Source: Deinococcus carri (GTDB lineage Bacteria; Deinococcota; Deinococci; Deinococcales; Deinococcaceae). Taken from it: 64,000 nt of DNA. Shown here piece after piece: positions 1 to 16,581 of the stretch. The notes beneath the pieces were generated by a model that saw only the letters and a list, made by a program, of their open reading frames with translations, was not told the DNA's origin and did no database searches. How positions within the stretch are numbered: the first letter of the stretch is position 1; each line of letters begins with the position of its first letter. The position numbers were made by a program, and so were the translations under genes. The stretch spans positions 859,501 to 923,500 of the forward strand of contig NZ_BAABRP010000001.1 in NCBI RefSeq assembly GCF_039545055.1, given 5' to 3'.

Positions 1-1034
<1,034 letters not shown>

Positions 1035-1041
1035 GGCCCGC

Positions 1042-1047
1042 AGGGTA
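1042..1047 (-). promoter_or_regulatory. -10 box of nadB
   Basis: TACCCT on the minus strand, seven bases before the GTG start. It matches the TANNNT -10 consensus seen throughout this window. No clear -35 was recognised. Confidence 0.45.
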
Positions 1048-1078
1048 AGGGAAGCAGGCCGGGGCGAGGCCCACCCTG

Positions 1079-1084
1079 TACACT
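1079..1084 (+). promoter_or_regulatory. -10 box, leaderless start of the 1091 gene
   Basis: TACACT followed by exactly six bases and then the ATG at 1091. Transcription from this box would begin at or next to the start codon. Confidence 0.55.
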
Positions 1085-1090
1085 CCTGCC

Positions 1091-1318
1091 ATGACGCGCG
1101 TCCTGTTCGCCCTCGCCGGCGTGGTGCTGCTGGCCCTGACCGCACTGGCCCTGGTGTGGCTGGCGGGGCAACTGCTGGTGGGCCTGGGGGCCTTCGTGGT
1201 CGGCCTGGCGGCGGTGCTGGCGCGGCTGCTGCGCTTCCTGCTGCTGGCCGGCGTGCTGGGCGGCCTGGCCTACTTCATCGCGAGTGCGTGGCGGCCCGCC
1301 CGCGAGGTGCGCCGGTGA
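1091..1318 (+). CDS. Small hydrophobic membrane protein, unknown function
   Basis: A 75-residue protein that is almost entirely hydrophobic, with two predicted membrane helices (about residues 4-28 and 31-62) and a short basic tail (RPAREVRR) that should lie in the cytoplasm. No family was recognised. It starts at an ATG preceded six bases earlier by TACACT, the local leaderless promoter layout. Its TGA overlaps the GTG of the following methyltransferase gene, so the two are probably translated together, but nothing in the sequence says what they do jointly. Confidence 0.7.
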   Translation: MTRVLFALAGVVLLALTALALVWLAGQLLVGLGAFVVGLAAVLARLLRFLLLAGVLGGLAYFIASAWRPAREVRR

Positions 1319-2070
1319 GCGCCCCCGACCGCTTCCTGGGCCGCGCGGACGTGTACGCCCAGGCGCGGCCCTCCTACCCGGATGCACTCGGCGCATGGCT
1401 GGCGGAACGGGGCCTGCTGCCCGGTGGCGTGGCCGACGTGGGCGCGGGCACGGGCCTCTTTACCCGCCTGCTGCTGGCGCACGGGGCGCAGGTTCACGCC
1501 GTCGAGCCGAACCCCGAGATGCGTGCTCAGCTGGCCGCCGGCTTGGCCGAGGCCGTGGCCGCGGGCCGCCTGACCGTCCACGACGGCACCAGTGAGGCGA
1601 CCGACCTGCCGGACGCCAGCGTGTCCCTCGTCACCGCCGCGCAGGCCGCCCACTGGTTCGCGCCCGCACCCACCGTCCGCGAGTTCCGCCGCATCCTGCG
1701 CCCCGGCGGGCACGTGCTGCTGGTCTGGAACGACTGGCGGGGCGAGGCTGTCCCCTTCAACCGGGCGTATGGGGAGGTGGTCATGAAGTTCGCCGAGGGC
1801 ATGCCCGAGGTGGTGACGCGCGTGCCCGACGCCGAACTGCCGCAGCTCCTCCCCGGCGGCTTCGAGCAGGTCACCTTCGGGAATCCCCTCTCCCTCACCC
1901 GCGAGCGCCTCCACGCCCTCGCGGCCAGCGTCAGCTACCTGCCCTCGCCCAGCGATGCGGCCTACCCGGCGATGGTGCGGGAACTGAATGCCCTCTTCGA
2001 CGCCTCTCAGCAGGGCGGCGCGGTCACGCTGGCCTACCGCACGCACGCTTACCTGGGTCGCCTGGCGTAA
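1315..2070 (+). CDS. Class I SAM-dependent methyltransferase
   Basis: A 251-residue soluble protein with the S-adenosylmethionine-binding motif VADVGAGTGLFT at about residues 39-50. The acidic end of strand 2 (HAVEPNPEM) and the post-motif LRPGGHVLLVWNDWRG follow, the order usual for UbiE/Mtase_11-type enzymes. The N-terminal RADVYAQARPSYP segment is common in this subfamily. The substrate cannot be read from the sequence. The GTG start overlaps the stop of the upstream small membrane gene by four bases, which decides the start, since the open frame extends further upstream without a plausible initiation site. Confidence 0.82.
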   Translation: MSAPDRFLGRADVYAQARPSYPDALGAWLAERGLLPGGVADVGAGTGLFTRLLLAHGAQVHAVEPNPEMRAQLAAGLAEAVAAGRLTVHDGTSEATDLPDASVSLVTAAQAAHWFAPAPTVREFRRILRPGGHVLLVWNDWRGEAVPFNRAYGEVVMKFAEGMPEVVTRVPDAELPQLLPGGFEQVTFGNPLSLTRERLHALAASVSYLPSPSDAAYPAMVRELNALFDASQQGGAVTLAYRTHAYLGRLA

Positions 2071-2101
2071 CCGTCACTTCATTTGGGAAAACAAAACAGG
2101 C

Positions 2102-2107
2102 TACAAT
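2102..2107 (+). promoter_or_regulatory. -10 box upstream of the radical SAM gene
   Basis: TACAAT in an AT-rich patch (2079-2107) between two GC-rich genes, with a weak TTCATT at 2078-2083 as a possible -35 at 18-base spacing. Unlike most genes here, it leaves a leader of 25 bases or more. Confidence 0.45.
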
Positions 2108-2173
2108 AGCCGGCTGTGACGCGCGCTGTCCTCCTGAGTGTTTAGGGCTTCTCCGGCGGCGTCTGGAGGCTTC

Positions 2174-3706
<1,533 letters not shown>

Positions 3707-3723
3707 GGACGCAGAAGGCTCAA

Positions 3724-3766
3724 GGCAGAAGGCAGATGGCAAGCGTTAGGCCATCTGCCTTCTGCC
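3724..3766. terminator. Perfect 17-bp hairpin between convergent genes
   Basis: GGCAGAAGGCAGATGGC at 3724-3740 pairs without mismatch with 3750-3766 around a 9-base loop. It lies between the stop codons of the radical SAM gene and the antiporter gene and could terminate both. The GGCAGAAGG unit recurs at 33022-33060, so this is also a member of a dispersed intergenic repeat. Confidence 0.7.
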
Positions 3767-3768
3767 CC

Positions 3769-4942
<1,174 letters not shown>

Positions 4943-4944
<2 letters not shown>

Positions 4945-5077
4945 ACGGATTCCGTCCAATTCCTGAACAGTCGGGAGGGCACCGCCTGTTCATCCATCTC
5001 CCGAAATCCGCCCTTGTTCCTTCTCCCTCTGGTCGGATTTCCGGGTGTGTTCAACACCCTTCAATCGGAATCCGTAT
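4943..5077 (-). repeat. Repeat family 1, copy A (135 bp, inverted ends)
   Basis: The element begins ATACGGATTCCG (4943-4954) and ends with its exact reverse complement (5066-5077). On the minus strand the order is left end, a small hairpin (GGGTGT/ACACCC), a core GGGAGAAGGAACAAGGG, and right end. This is the same order as copies B and C. It sits between khtT and the antiporter gene and touches the antiporter start codon. It has no coding capacity, so it looks like a MITE or structured non-coding repeat. Confidence 0.75.
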
Positions 5078-5134
5078 CACAGGGCAGGTGAGCGGCGGGA
5101 ACGGCGTGCAGAACGGTGAGGGGAAAGCAGGGGG

Positions 5135-5623
5135 TCAGCCCTCGCCGCTGAGCAGCTTCGCGGCGCTGACCACGCCGCCGGGCGTGCCCACCACGACCAC
5201 CGTGTCCCCCGCGTGCAGCGGGAACTCCGGGCCGGGCGCGGGGATGGCCTGACCGTCCCGCATGACCGCCACGATGCTGGCCCCGGTGCGGGTGCGCATC
5301 ATGGTGTCGCCCAGGGGCCGCCCCGCGTAGGGGCTGATGCCGGGCACATTCACCCAGTCCATCGCCAGGCCCTCGATGTCCTGCGTGAGCCGCGCCACGT
5401 GCCGGGTGATGGTGCTGCCGCTCAGCAGGTCCGCGACCGCCTCGGCCTCCTCGTCGCTCAGGACGATGTTCTGCGCGCAGGCATCGGGGTCGTCGCGGCG
5501 CGAGACGAAAATCTCCCGCCGCCCGTCACGGTGCCGGATCACGCCCACGCGTTTGCCGAAGCGGCCATCGAAATCATGCCGCACGCCCACACCGGGCAGG
5601 GGAGTTTCTTCCAGCTTGACCAT
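5135..5623 (-). CDS. khtT: TrkA-C domain regulatory subunit of a cation/proton antiporter (KhtT-like)
   Basis: Soluble cytoplasmic protein of 162 residues. The C-terminal half is an RCK_C/TrkA-C ligand-binding domain (TGASIVAVMRDGQAIPAPGPEFPLHAGDTVVVVG), and the N-terminal part begins MVKLEETPLPGVGVRHDF as in KhtT regulators. KhtT-type proteins bind the membrane exchanger KhtU and gate it in response to ligand and pH. The partner gene follows downstream on the same strand, separated by repeat copy A. The ATG at 5623 is six bases after TATGCT, a leaderless layout. Repeat copies A and B flank this gene in inverted orientation. Confidence 0.8.
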   Translation of the reverse strand: MVKLEETPLPGVGVRHDFDGRFGKRVGVIRHRDGRREIFVSRRDDPDACAQNIVLSDEEAEAVADLLSGSTITRHVARLTQDIEGLAMDWVNVPGISPYAGRPLGDTMMRTRTGASIVAVMRDGQAIPAPGPEFPLHAGDTVVVVGTPGGVVSAAKLLSGEG

Positions 5624-5629
5624 GCCGAC

Positions 5630-5635
5630 AGCATA
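5630..5635 (-). promoter_or_regulatory. -10 box, leaderless start of khtT
   Basis: TATGCT on the minus strand, six bases before the ATG at 5623. The same hexamer at the same distance precedes the SDR gene at 20410. Confidence 0.55.
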
Positions 5636-5690
5636 AAGCCGCCCGACAGGGGAAACCGGGCAGCAGGGAGGCTGTGGACGCACGAACTTC

Positions 5691-5824
5691 ATACAAACTC
5701 CGATTGAATCGTTGACGCAGTGATTCAATCCGAGCAGCGCGAGTAGGAGAAAGACGGGTTCCGGGCGTGGAGTTGGCAAACCGGCGCTTTCCCGGTTTGT
5801 GGGCGTTACAGACGGAATCCGTAT
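5691..5824 (+). repeat. Repeat family 1, copy B (134 bp, inverted ends)
   Basis: The right end CGGAATCCGTAT (5813-5824) is identical to that of copy A, while the left end ATACAAACTCCG (5691-5702) is a degenerate partner. Inside are a hairpin GATTGAATC/GATTCAATC and a diverged core GAGTAGGAGAAAGACGGG. It lies between khtT and the lipase gene, and its last base is also the last base of the lipase stop codon. It is inverted relative to copy A. Confidence 0.72.
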
Positions 5825-7233
5825 CAGTTCTGGATGCTGAGGAAGGCGGCCTGGTTGCGGTAGAAGTCCCGCACCCCGCGCAGGGTAATGTTTCCGGTGA
5901 TGTCCAGATGATCCCAGCCCGAGAGTTTGCCCAGGCGGTACCAGCGCCCGTTCTGGGTGGGCTGGCCGGTGTAGGCCTCGCTGGGCTGACCGATGGGGGC
6001 GTCCATGTAGTTGGAGGGGGCGATGCCGTCGTTCTCCCACCAACTGCTGTCGTAGGTGACGCCGCCGAACGCACTCTTGCCGAAGACGTTGCCCATCCCC
6101 GGCGTCAGCGGGCGCGGGAAGGGGTAGGCGGTGGGGAGCAGTTCCGCACTCATGGTCACGTCCGGGTAGTGCCAGCCGGTCAGCAGGCCCGCGTGGCTGG
6201 CGCTGGTGGCCCACGAGAAATACCGCGTCACCTTGCTGCGCCCGATAAAGACATTCTGCTCCTTCGCTCCGTCGGGCCGCAGGTCCCAGGCGCAGGAATC
6301 CTTGCTGGTCATCATGCGGGAGTGGGCGACCCGGTCGGCATAGGCGCTCAGGCTCTCGCCCGGCTGGCGTTTCAGGCCCCACTGCCCCGCGTCGAAGTCG
6401 TAGACAGTGAAGTCCGTCGCGTTCGCGCCCAGCAGGCCGCCCGCCGTCACGATCAGCTTCTGGAGTTCGGGAATTAGCGTCTGGAGGTTGTCGGCGGCCG
6501 GGCTGCCGTCATTGGGCGAGCTGATGGTCATCACGTTCCTGACCCAGCCCGCGCGCCTGCCCGTATACAGGTTGCCCTCCGCGGCGTTGGCCGGGCTGCC
6601 GTCGTCAAGCAGCTTGACCAGCAGGCGCGAGGTGGGGCCGCCCATGCTGTGCCCGATCAGGTTGACGGGGTGTCCCGCATCCCACTGCGGGTAGAAGCCG
6701 GGGTAGCACTTGGCGGGGTCATTCCGGGTGTGCCCGAACTCCGCGCTATGCGCCGCGCCATAGTCCACGCAGCCGCCCTTGATCTGCGCGTACAGTTCGG
6801 CGGCGCGGTCCCAATTGCTGCTGAAAGGACCCACGCTGGCCGTGTAGACCTGATAGCCCAGTGCCTTCAGGTCCTCCTGCACGTCGAAGAAGCCGCCCCA
6901 GTACTTCACGAGGCCGCCCATCTCGTCGCGGCCGAACCCGGTCATGCCATGGACCAGGATGATCGGCACGCTCTTGTCGACGGCCTGCGCGCTCAGTTTG
7001 CGGCCCCCGGGGAGGGCGGTGGACAGGTCCGTGACCGCGCCCAGCTCTGCCGGCTCGGGGGTCAGGGTCGGCAGCAGGGCCTGACGCGCCGCGTAGGTGT
7101 CGGCAGAGGTACCCGCTGGGGCGGCGGTGGGCGGGGCCGACGCCGCACGGTTGGCAGTGGAGGTCTGGCCGCACGAGGCCAACAACAGGGCGAGCGAGAG
7201 TGAAGCGGCAACCTGGGGCGCGGAACCCTTCAT
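5824..7233 (-). CDS. Secreted lipase/esterase lipoprotein, alpha/beta hydrolase
   Basis: A 469-residue exported enzyme. The signal peptide ends in a lipobox (LLAS-C21), so it is probably lipid-anchored on the cell envelope. The oxyanion region ILVHGMTGFGRDEMGG is at residues 92-107 and the nucleophile elbow GHSMGG places the catalytic serine at 196. A DH pair near residues 441-442 fits the late catalytic histidine. The overall pattern resembles thermoalkaliphilic family I.5 lipases, although those usually have AHSQGG at the elbow. The ATG at 7233 is preceded by a G-rich ribosome site. Substrate preference cannot be inferred. Confidence 0.82.
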   Translation of the reverse strand: MKGSAPQVAASLSLALLLASCGQTSTANRAASAPPTAAPAGTSADTYAARQALLPTLTPEPAELGAVTDLSTALPGGRKLSAQAVDKSVPIILVHGMTGFGRDEMGGLVKYWGGFFDVQEDLKALGYQVYTASVGPFSSNWDRAAELYAQIKGGCVDYGAAHSAEFGHTRNDPAKCYPGFYPQWDAGHPVNLIGHSMGGPTSRLLVKLLDDGSPANAAEGNLYTGRRAGWVRNVMTISSPNDGSPAADNLQTLIPELQKLIVTAGGLLGANATDFTVYDFDAGQWGLKRQPGESLSAYADRVAHSRMMTSKDSCAWDLRPDGAKEQNVFIGRSKVTRYFSWATSASHAGLLTGWHYPDVTMSAELLPTAYPFPRPLTPGMGNVFGKSAFGGVTYDSSWWENDGIAPSNYMDAPIGQPSEAYTGQPTQNGRWYRLGKLSGWDHLDITGNITLRGVRDFYRNQAAFLSIQN

Positions 7234-7305
7234 GATGAACCCCCCTCCCGTCCAGAACGCCGAGCTGTTCGCGCGTGGCGCTCCCGCCTGGTCCCTGGAC
7301 GAGGT

Positions 7306-7403
7306 GCAAAATTGTGGTGCGTCCAGAATTTTGCCAGATCCCCCGACGACTTGTTGGACCCTCAGTCCAAATTTGAACTCCCCTTCTACCTTACATATGG
7401 TAA
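7306..7403. promoter_or_regulatory. Dyad-rich divergent control region before lysT
   Basis: Between the lipase and lysT starts lie three inverted repeats: GCAAAATT/AATTTTGC (7306-7313 and 7327-7334), TTGGAC/GTCCAA (7354-7359 and 7365-7370) and TTAC/GTAA around ATATG (7391-7403). Such AT-rich dyads are unusual against this background and could be repressor sites for either divergent gene. No known riboswitch fold was recognised here. Confidence 0.4.
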
Positions 7404-7454
7404 CCGAAGAGCGAAAAATCCAGGCAATCTCACGCTCCTTGTCGGTGCAGGTGC

Positions 7455-7460
7455 CAGAAT
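7455..7460 (+). promoter_or_regulatory. -10 box, leaderless start of lysT
   Basis: CAGAAT followed by six bases and the ATG at 7467. This is one mismatch from the TANNNT pattern. Confidence 0.4.
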
Positions 7461-7466
7461 GCCCGC

Positions 7467-9283
<1,817 letters not shown>

Positions 9284-9292
9284 ACTGGGGGC

Positions 9293-9649
<357 letters not shown>

Positions 9650-9692
9650 AACCTATTTCATGCTTTAACCTGTCATTCGCAAGGAGTTAGCT

Positions 9693-9866
9693 ATGCCCAT
9701 TGTTCAATTTGAAAACCCGGAAACGGGCGCAATCATCGAACTCACCGACCCCGAACTCGGTGAACTCGTCATCGACGACGAAACCGGCGTGGAATACGAG
9801 GTCGTCTCGGTGGCCCCCCCCCGCCTGGAGCCGGCCCCGCAGGAAGCGGAGGATTGGGGGGAGTAA
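9693..9866 (+). CDS. lysW: LysW amino-group carrier protein lacking zinc cysteines
   Basis: A small acidic protein of 57 residues ending in EDWGE, the hallmark of LysW, whose C-terminal glutamate is joined to alpha-aminoadipate so that lysine intermediates are carried on the protein. ELTDPELGELV and RLEPAPQEAEDWGE match the family well. The two CxxC knuckles that bind zinc in Thermus and Sulfolobus LysW are absent; the corresponding places read NPETG and DDETG, and there is no cysteine in the protein. AGGAG at 9682-9686 is six bases before the ATG. The gene lies between the zinc-ribbon gene and lysX. Confidence 0.9.
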   Translation: MPIVQFENPETGAIIELTDPELGELVIDDETGVEYEVVSVAPPRLEPAPQEAEDWGE

Positions 9867-9870
9867 GCTC

Positions 9871-9928
9871 TCAGCCGTCAGCGGTCAGCTCTCAGCCCCG
9901 TTGCTGAAAGCTGACCGCTGATGGCTGA
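9871..9928. repeat. 20-bp hairpin between lysW and lysX
   Basis: TCAGCCGTCAGCGGTCAGCT at 9871-9890 pairs with 9909-9928 with one mismatch. It may modulate read-through from lysW to lysX or stabilise the lysW message. Similar heptad-rich TCAGC/GCTGA stem-loops are a common form of intergenic repeat in Deinococcus. Confidence 0.6.
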
Positions 9929-9945
9929 CCGCTTCCCAGGATCTT

Positions 9946-10812
9946 ATGGCCGAACTCGCCGTCCTCTACGACCGCATTCGCCCCGACGAGAAGATGCTGT
10001 TCGAGGCGCTCGACGGCCTCGGGGTGTCCTACGACAAGGTGTATACCCCGCAGCTCCGCGTCACCTTCGACGAGCAGGGCCGCGCGCAGGTGCCCTGGCG
10101 GGTGGCGCTGGAGCGCTGCGTGAGCCAGACGCGCGGGCACGCCGTCACCCGCGCCCTGGAGGGCCTGGGCGTGAAGGTCGTGAACCCCTCGCACGTCATC
10201 GAGCTGTGCGGCGACAAGCTGGCGACCAACGCGGCCCTGGCCCGCGCGGGCCTGCCCACGCCGCGCACCGGGGTCGCCTTCGACGGCGAGGCGGCGCTCG
10301 CCCTGATCGAGGAGCTGGGCTACCCGGTCGTGCTCAAACCCACCGTCGGCTCGTGGGGCCGGATGGTCAGCCGCATCAACGACCGCGACGCCGCCGAGGC
10401 GATCATCGAGCACAAGGAGGTGCTGGGCGGCCCGCAGCACGGCGTGTTCTACGTGCAGGAGCTGATCCACAAGCCGCAGCGTGACATCCGCGCCTTCGTG
10501 GTGGGTGGCGAGTGCATAGGGGCCATCTACCGCACCTCGGAACACTGGATCACCAACACGGCGCGCGGCGCAAAGGCCAGCAACTGCCCAGTCACGCCCG
10601 AAATCGCGGACCTGGCGACCCGTGCCGCCGCCGCCGTCGCCGGTGAAATCGTCGCCATCGATCTGGTCGAGGACCCGCAGCGCCACAACGACTGGGGCGG
10701 CCTGCTGGTGATCGAAATCAACCACACGATGGAGTTCAAGAACTCGGTGAGCACCACGGGCGTGGACATTCCCCGCCTGATGGGCCAATACGCGCTCGGC
10801 CTGCTGGGCTAG
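9946..10812 (+). CDS. lysX: LysX, LysW:alpha-aminoadipate ligase (ATP-grasp, RimK family)
   Basis: ATP-dependent ligase that attaches alpha-aminoadipate to the C-terminal glutamate of LysW, starting the carrier-bound part of lysine synthesis. The 288-residue protein shows the ATP-grasp lid [22 protein letters not shown] and the LysX signature [12 protein letters not shown] near the C-terminus, which separates it from Rim[30 protein letters not shown] is the usual pre-grasp segment. The substrate protein LysW is encoded directly upstream. Later pathway genes (lysZ, Y, J, K) are not in this window. Confidence 0.92.
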   Translation: MAELAVLYDRIRPDEKMLFEALDGLGVSYDKVYTPQLRVTFDEQGRAQVPWRVALERCVSQTRGHAVTRALEGLGVKVVNPSHVIELCGDKLATNAALARAGLPTPRTGVAFDGEAALALIEELGYPVVLKPTVGSWGRMVSRINDRDAAEAIIEHKEVLGGPQHGVFYVQELIHKPQRDIRAFVVGGECIGAIYRTSEHWITNTARGAKASNCPVTPEIADLATRAAAAVAGEIVAIDLVEDPQRHNDWGGLLVIEINHTMEFKNSVSTTGVDIPRLMGQYALGLLG

Positions 10813-10816
10813 GTGA

Positions 10817-10822
10817 CACACT
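10817..10822 (+). promoter_or_regulatory. -10 box, leaderless start of the 10829 gene
   Basis: CACACT followed by GGGGGC and the ATG at 10829. The six-base spacing is exact; the first base differs from consensus. Confidence 0.35.
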
Positions 10823-10828
10823 GGGGGC

Positions 10829-11398
10829 ATGTTCGACCCCCGGTTGATTCGGAATCTGCGGCGGTTTTCCAGTCAGGTGGAGGCCGCCGCCTACCTCGAT
10901 CTGGTGGCCGGGCTGCTCACGGGCCTGGAACTCGCGGGGGACGACCTGCGCTTTCATTTCAACCCCACCTCCAACGGCAAATACTTCCTGCCGCTGACCA
11001 TCAATAACCGCTACATCGTCATGAAGGGCCGGGACGTGGAGGGCGGGCCGACGTGGTGGCTGATCCACCCCGGCCCGCCCTTCATCCTGGACATGGAAGC
11101 GGACGAGATTCTGGCCTCGCTGCCCTTTGCCCACAAGCGCCACGACGCTCCCGAAGCGGCCCCCATGCTGGCGCAGTACCGCGCCGCCTTCGTCCGGCAG
11201 AACCTGGGCGAGCTGCTGCCCCGCGTGCTGGCCCTCGCCGCGCGCGACCTGGCCTCCTGCCGCGTGACGCCCTGCCGCGCCAGCCACAGTCCCCTGGCCT
11301 ATGCGCTCGCCCTCGACGACGCCGCGCGGGGCGAAGTGCTGCCGGGCATCGCCTTCACGGGTTTCGCACACCGGACGGGAAGAGGGGAGAGGCGCTAG
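10829..11398 (+). CDS. Conserved hypothetical protein, 189 aa
   Basis: No family was recognised. The protein is soluble, with an N-terminal helical segment, a central aromatic stretch (NGKYFLPLTINNRYIVMKGRDVEGGPTWWLIHPG split over about residues 49-85) and no signal peptide. It follows lysX by 16 bases and may share its transcript. The stop codon TAG at 11396-11398 is part of the inverted end of the 130-bp element that follows, so the native C-terminus was probably altered by insertion; the last residues (HRTGRGERR) look like extraneous basic sequence. Confidence 0.65.
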   Translation: MFDPRLIRNLRRFSSQVEAAAYLDLVAGLLTGLELAGDDLRFHFNPTSNGKYFLPLTINNRYIVMKGRDVEGGPTWWLIHPGPPFILDMEADEILASLPFAHKRHDAPEAAPMLAQYRAAFVRQNLGELLPRVLALAARDLASCRVTPCRASHSPLAYALALDDAARGEVLPGIAFTGFAHRTGRGERR

Positions 11399-11524
11399 AG
11401 CATTTGTCCGAATTACGCCGTTAGAGGAAAAGCGCCTCCAACGGCTCCATTCTCCCAAACGCTCTCCTTATTTCGCTCGCTTCGCTCGGTCAAAAAGACA
11501 GTCTCTTTTTGACAAATGCTCTAG
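11395..11524. mobile_element. 130-bp MITE-like element with perfect 14-bp inverted ends
   Basis: CTAGAGCATTTGTC at 11395-11408 is repeated exactly in inverse at 11511-11524. The interior has no coding frame and contains a short palindromic run (TTCGCTCGCTTCGCTCG) near 11472. The outer CTAG is palindromic, so it could be either part of the ends or a 4-bp target duplication. It is non-autonomous and would need a transposase from elsewhere. It supplies the stop codon of the gene at 10829. Confidence 0.75.
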
Positions 11525-11575
11525 GCCCTCTGGCCTACGTGCTTTGCGGGCTTGTATCCGTAGGGCGGGGAGGTC

Positions 11576-14220
<2,645 letters not shown>

Positions 14221-14242
14221 TGGGGAGGTAACGGAAGCGGGA

Positions 14243-14285
14243 GGGGGCGGACGTGGCTGAATTGCACGTCCGCCCCCCTGTTTTG
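14243..14285 (+). terminator. Rho-independent terminator of the MarR-MFS operon
   Basis: A perfect 13-bp stem (GGGGGCGGACGTG at 14243-14255 with 14265-14277) and a 9-base loop are followed by TGTTTT. Confidence 0.85.
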
Positions 14286-14367
14286 CCACTTTTCAGCCTC
14301 TCACGGCGCGCTGTCGCCTTCCGCGGGCAGGGGCCGGAGCTTCGCCCCACGTCCCTGCCGGGCCGCG

Positions 14368-15091
<724 letters not shown>

Positions 15092-15093
15092 GG

Positions 15094-16581
15094 TCAGATT
15101 ACCATTCCCTCACCTGCTGCGCTCCGCAAGTCCAGCCAGGCTGCCCCCAGCTCCCCACTCACGTCGGTGGCGATCAGGCCGTAGCCGTACCGCTCGCCCG
15201 CCCGTTCCCCCGCCCGCGCGTGGAGCCGCACGCCCGCCACGGCGGCATCGGCGGCCGTCAGCCCCTGCCCCAGCAGCGCGGCCACCACCCCGGAGAGGGT
15301 ATCGCCCATGCCCGCGCTCGCCATGCCGGGATGCCCGCCCCGGCTGACACTCAGACCCCCCGCGTGCGCGACCACGCTGGGGCCGCCCTTGAGCACCACT
15401 GCGCCCCCGAAGTGCTCTTGCAGCGTGCGGACGGCGGCGAGGGGGTCACGGGTCACGTCCGCCGTCCCCACACCCAGCAGCCGCGCCGCCTCGCCGGGAT
15501 GCGGCGTCCAGACGCAGGCCGCATGTCCGGCCCCCGCCAGGCCCGGTTGCAGGGCGTCGGCATCCAGCACGGTGGGGACATTCCAGGCCAGCACCTGCCG
15601 CGCCAGGGCCTCAGCCCGTGGCCCCAGCCCCATGCCCAGGCAGACGGCATCGGGCGGGCCGGCCTGGCGGGCCTCCTCCAGCGCCGCGCCCAGGTCCGCG
15701 TGCCGCCGCACCATCAGTTCCGGCGTGACGAGCGGCACCTCGGCCTCCGAATGCACCGTGACCAGCCCCGCCCCCGCCCGCAGCGCCCCCAGCCCCGCCA
15801 GCGCTGCCGCGCCGACCGTGCCGGGATGCCCGCCGACCACCCACACGCGCCCCGCGGTGCCCTTGTGGGCGTCAGCAAAACGCACCGGCAGCCGCGCCCC
15901 CACCTCCGCGTCGTTGTGCCGGGCGGCCAGCGCGTGTTCCGCCAGCCAGGGCGGGGGCACCCGCAGCGGGGCCAGCAGGACCTCCCCGGCCCGGTGCGCG
16001 GCGGGGCCGAACAGCAGCGCGGTCTTGAGGCCGGTCAGCGTGACCGTCAGGTCGGCCCGGACGCTCTCGTCCGGTGCGTCCGCCCGCGTGGCGTCCAGCC
16101 CGCTGGGCAGGTCAATGGCAACCACCTGCACGCCCTCCCCGGGGGCCGCGTTCACCGCCGCCACCACCTCCCCCAGGGGCGGGCGCAGCGGCGGCGTGAA
16201 GCCCGTGCCCAGCAGGCCGTCCACCAGCACGTCGGTCTCGCGGGCGCGGCGGGTCACGGCCTGAGGGGTCAGCGGTTCGGGCCTGAGGCCGAAGGCTGCC
16301 AGCCGTCGCCGGTTCAGGCGGGCCAGCGGGTGCCGGGCGGGCGCGGCCAGCACCCGGACCGGGTGGCCCAGCGCCGCCAGATGCCGCGCGGCGACGAGTG
16401 CGTCCCCGCCGTTGGCCCCGCCCCCGGCCAGCAGCAGCACCCGGCTCCCCGGAAACCGGGTGTGGACGACCTGCGCGGTGGCCCGCCCCGCCTCCTCCAT
16501 CGCGGGGTCGAGCAGGCCCGCGGCGGCCAGGCGGGCATCCAGCGCCCGCACCCCCCCCGGCAAGTAGACCCATTCAATCAT
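15094..16581 (-). CDS. nnr: Bifunctional NAD(P)H-hydrate repair enzyme (epimerase + dehydratase)
   Basis: Repairs damaged NAD(P)H hydrates. The N-terminal YjeF_N domain (about residues 1-215) epimerises S/R forms and shows GGGANGGDALVAARHLAALG and VDGLLGTGFTPPLR. The C-terminal kinase-like domain (about 220-495) is the ADP-dependent dehydratase, with VVLKGGPSVVAH and the anion hole SAGMGDTLSGVVAALLGQG. The length of 495 is normal for the fused enzyme. The start overlaps the stop of the upstream TPR gene by four bases, indicating translational coupling. Confidence 0.92.
   Translation of the reverse strand: MIEWVYLPGGVRALDARLAAAGLLDPAMEEAGRATAQVVHTRFPGSRVLLLAGGGANGGDALVAARHLAALGHPVRVLAAPARHPLARLNRRRLAAFGLRPEPLTPQAVTRRARETDVLVDGLLGTGFTPPLRPPLGEVVAAVNAAPGEGVQVVAIDLPSGLDATRADAPDESVRADLTVTLTGLKTALLFGPAAHRAGEVLLAPLRVPPPWLAEHALAARHNDAEVGARLPVRFADAHKGTAGRVWVVGGHPGTVGAAALAGLGALRAGAGLVTVHSEAEVPLVTPELMVRRHADLGAALEEARQAGPPDAVCLGMGLGPRAEALARQVLAWNVPTVLDADALQPGLAGAGHAACVWTPHPGEAARLLGVGTADVTRDPLAAVRTLQEHFGGAVVLKGGPSVVAHAGGLSVSRGGHPGMASAGMGDTLSGVVAALLGQGLTAADAAVAGVRLHARAGERAGERYGYGLIATDVSGELGAAWLDLRSAAGEGMVI

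Noticed and set aside
5135..6382. A longer 415-codon reading of khtT
   Set aside because: The extra N-terminal part runs through repeat copy B and out of frame across the lipase gene; the 162-residue form starts at a good leaderless promoter.
7234..7466. A lysine riboswitch upstream of lysT
   Set aside because: The start appears leaderless and no five-helix lysine aptamer pattern was recognised, only separate dyads.
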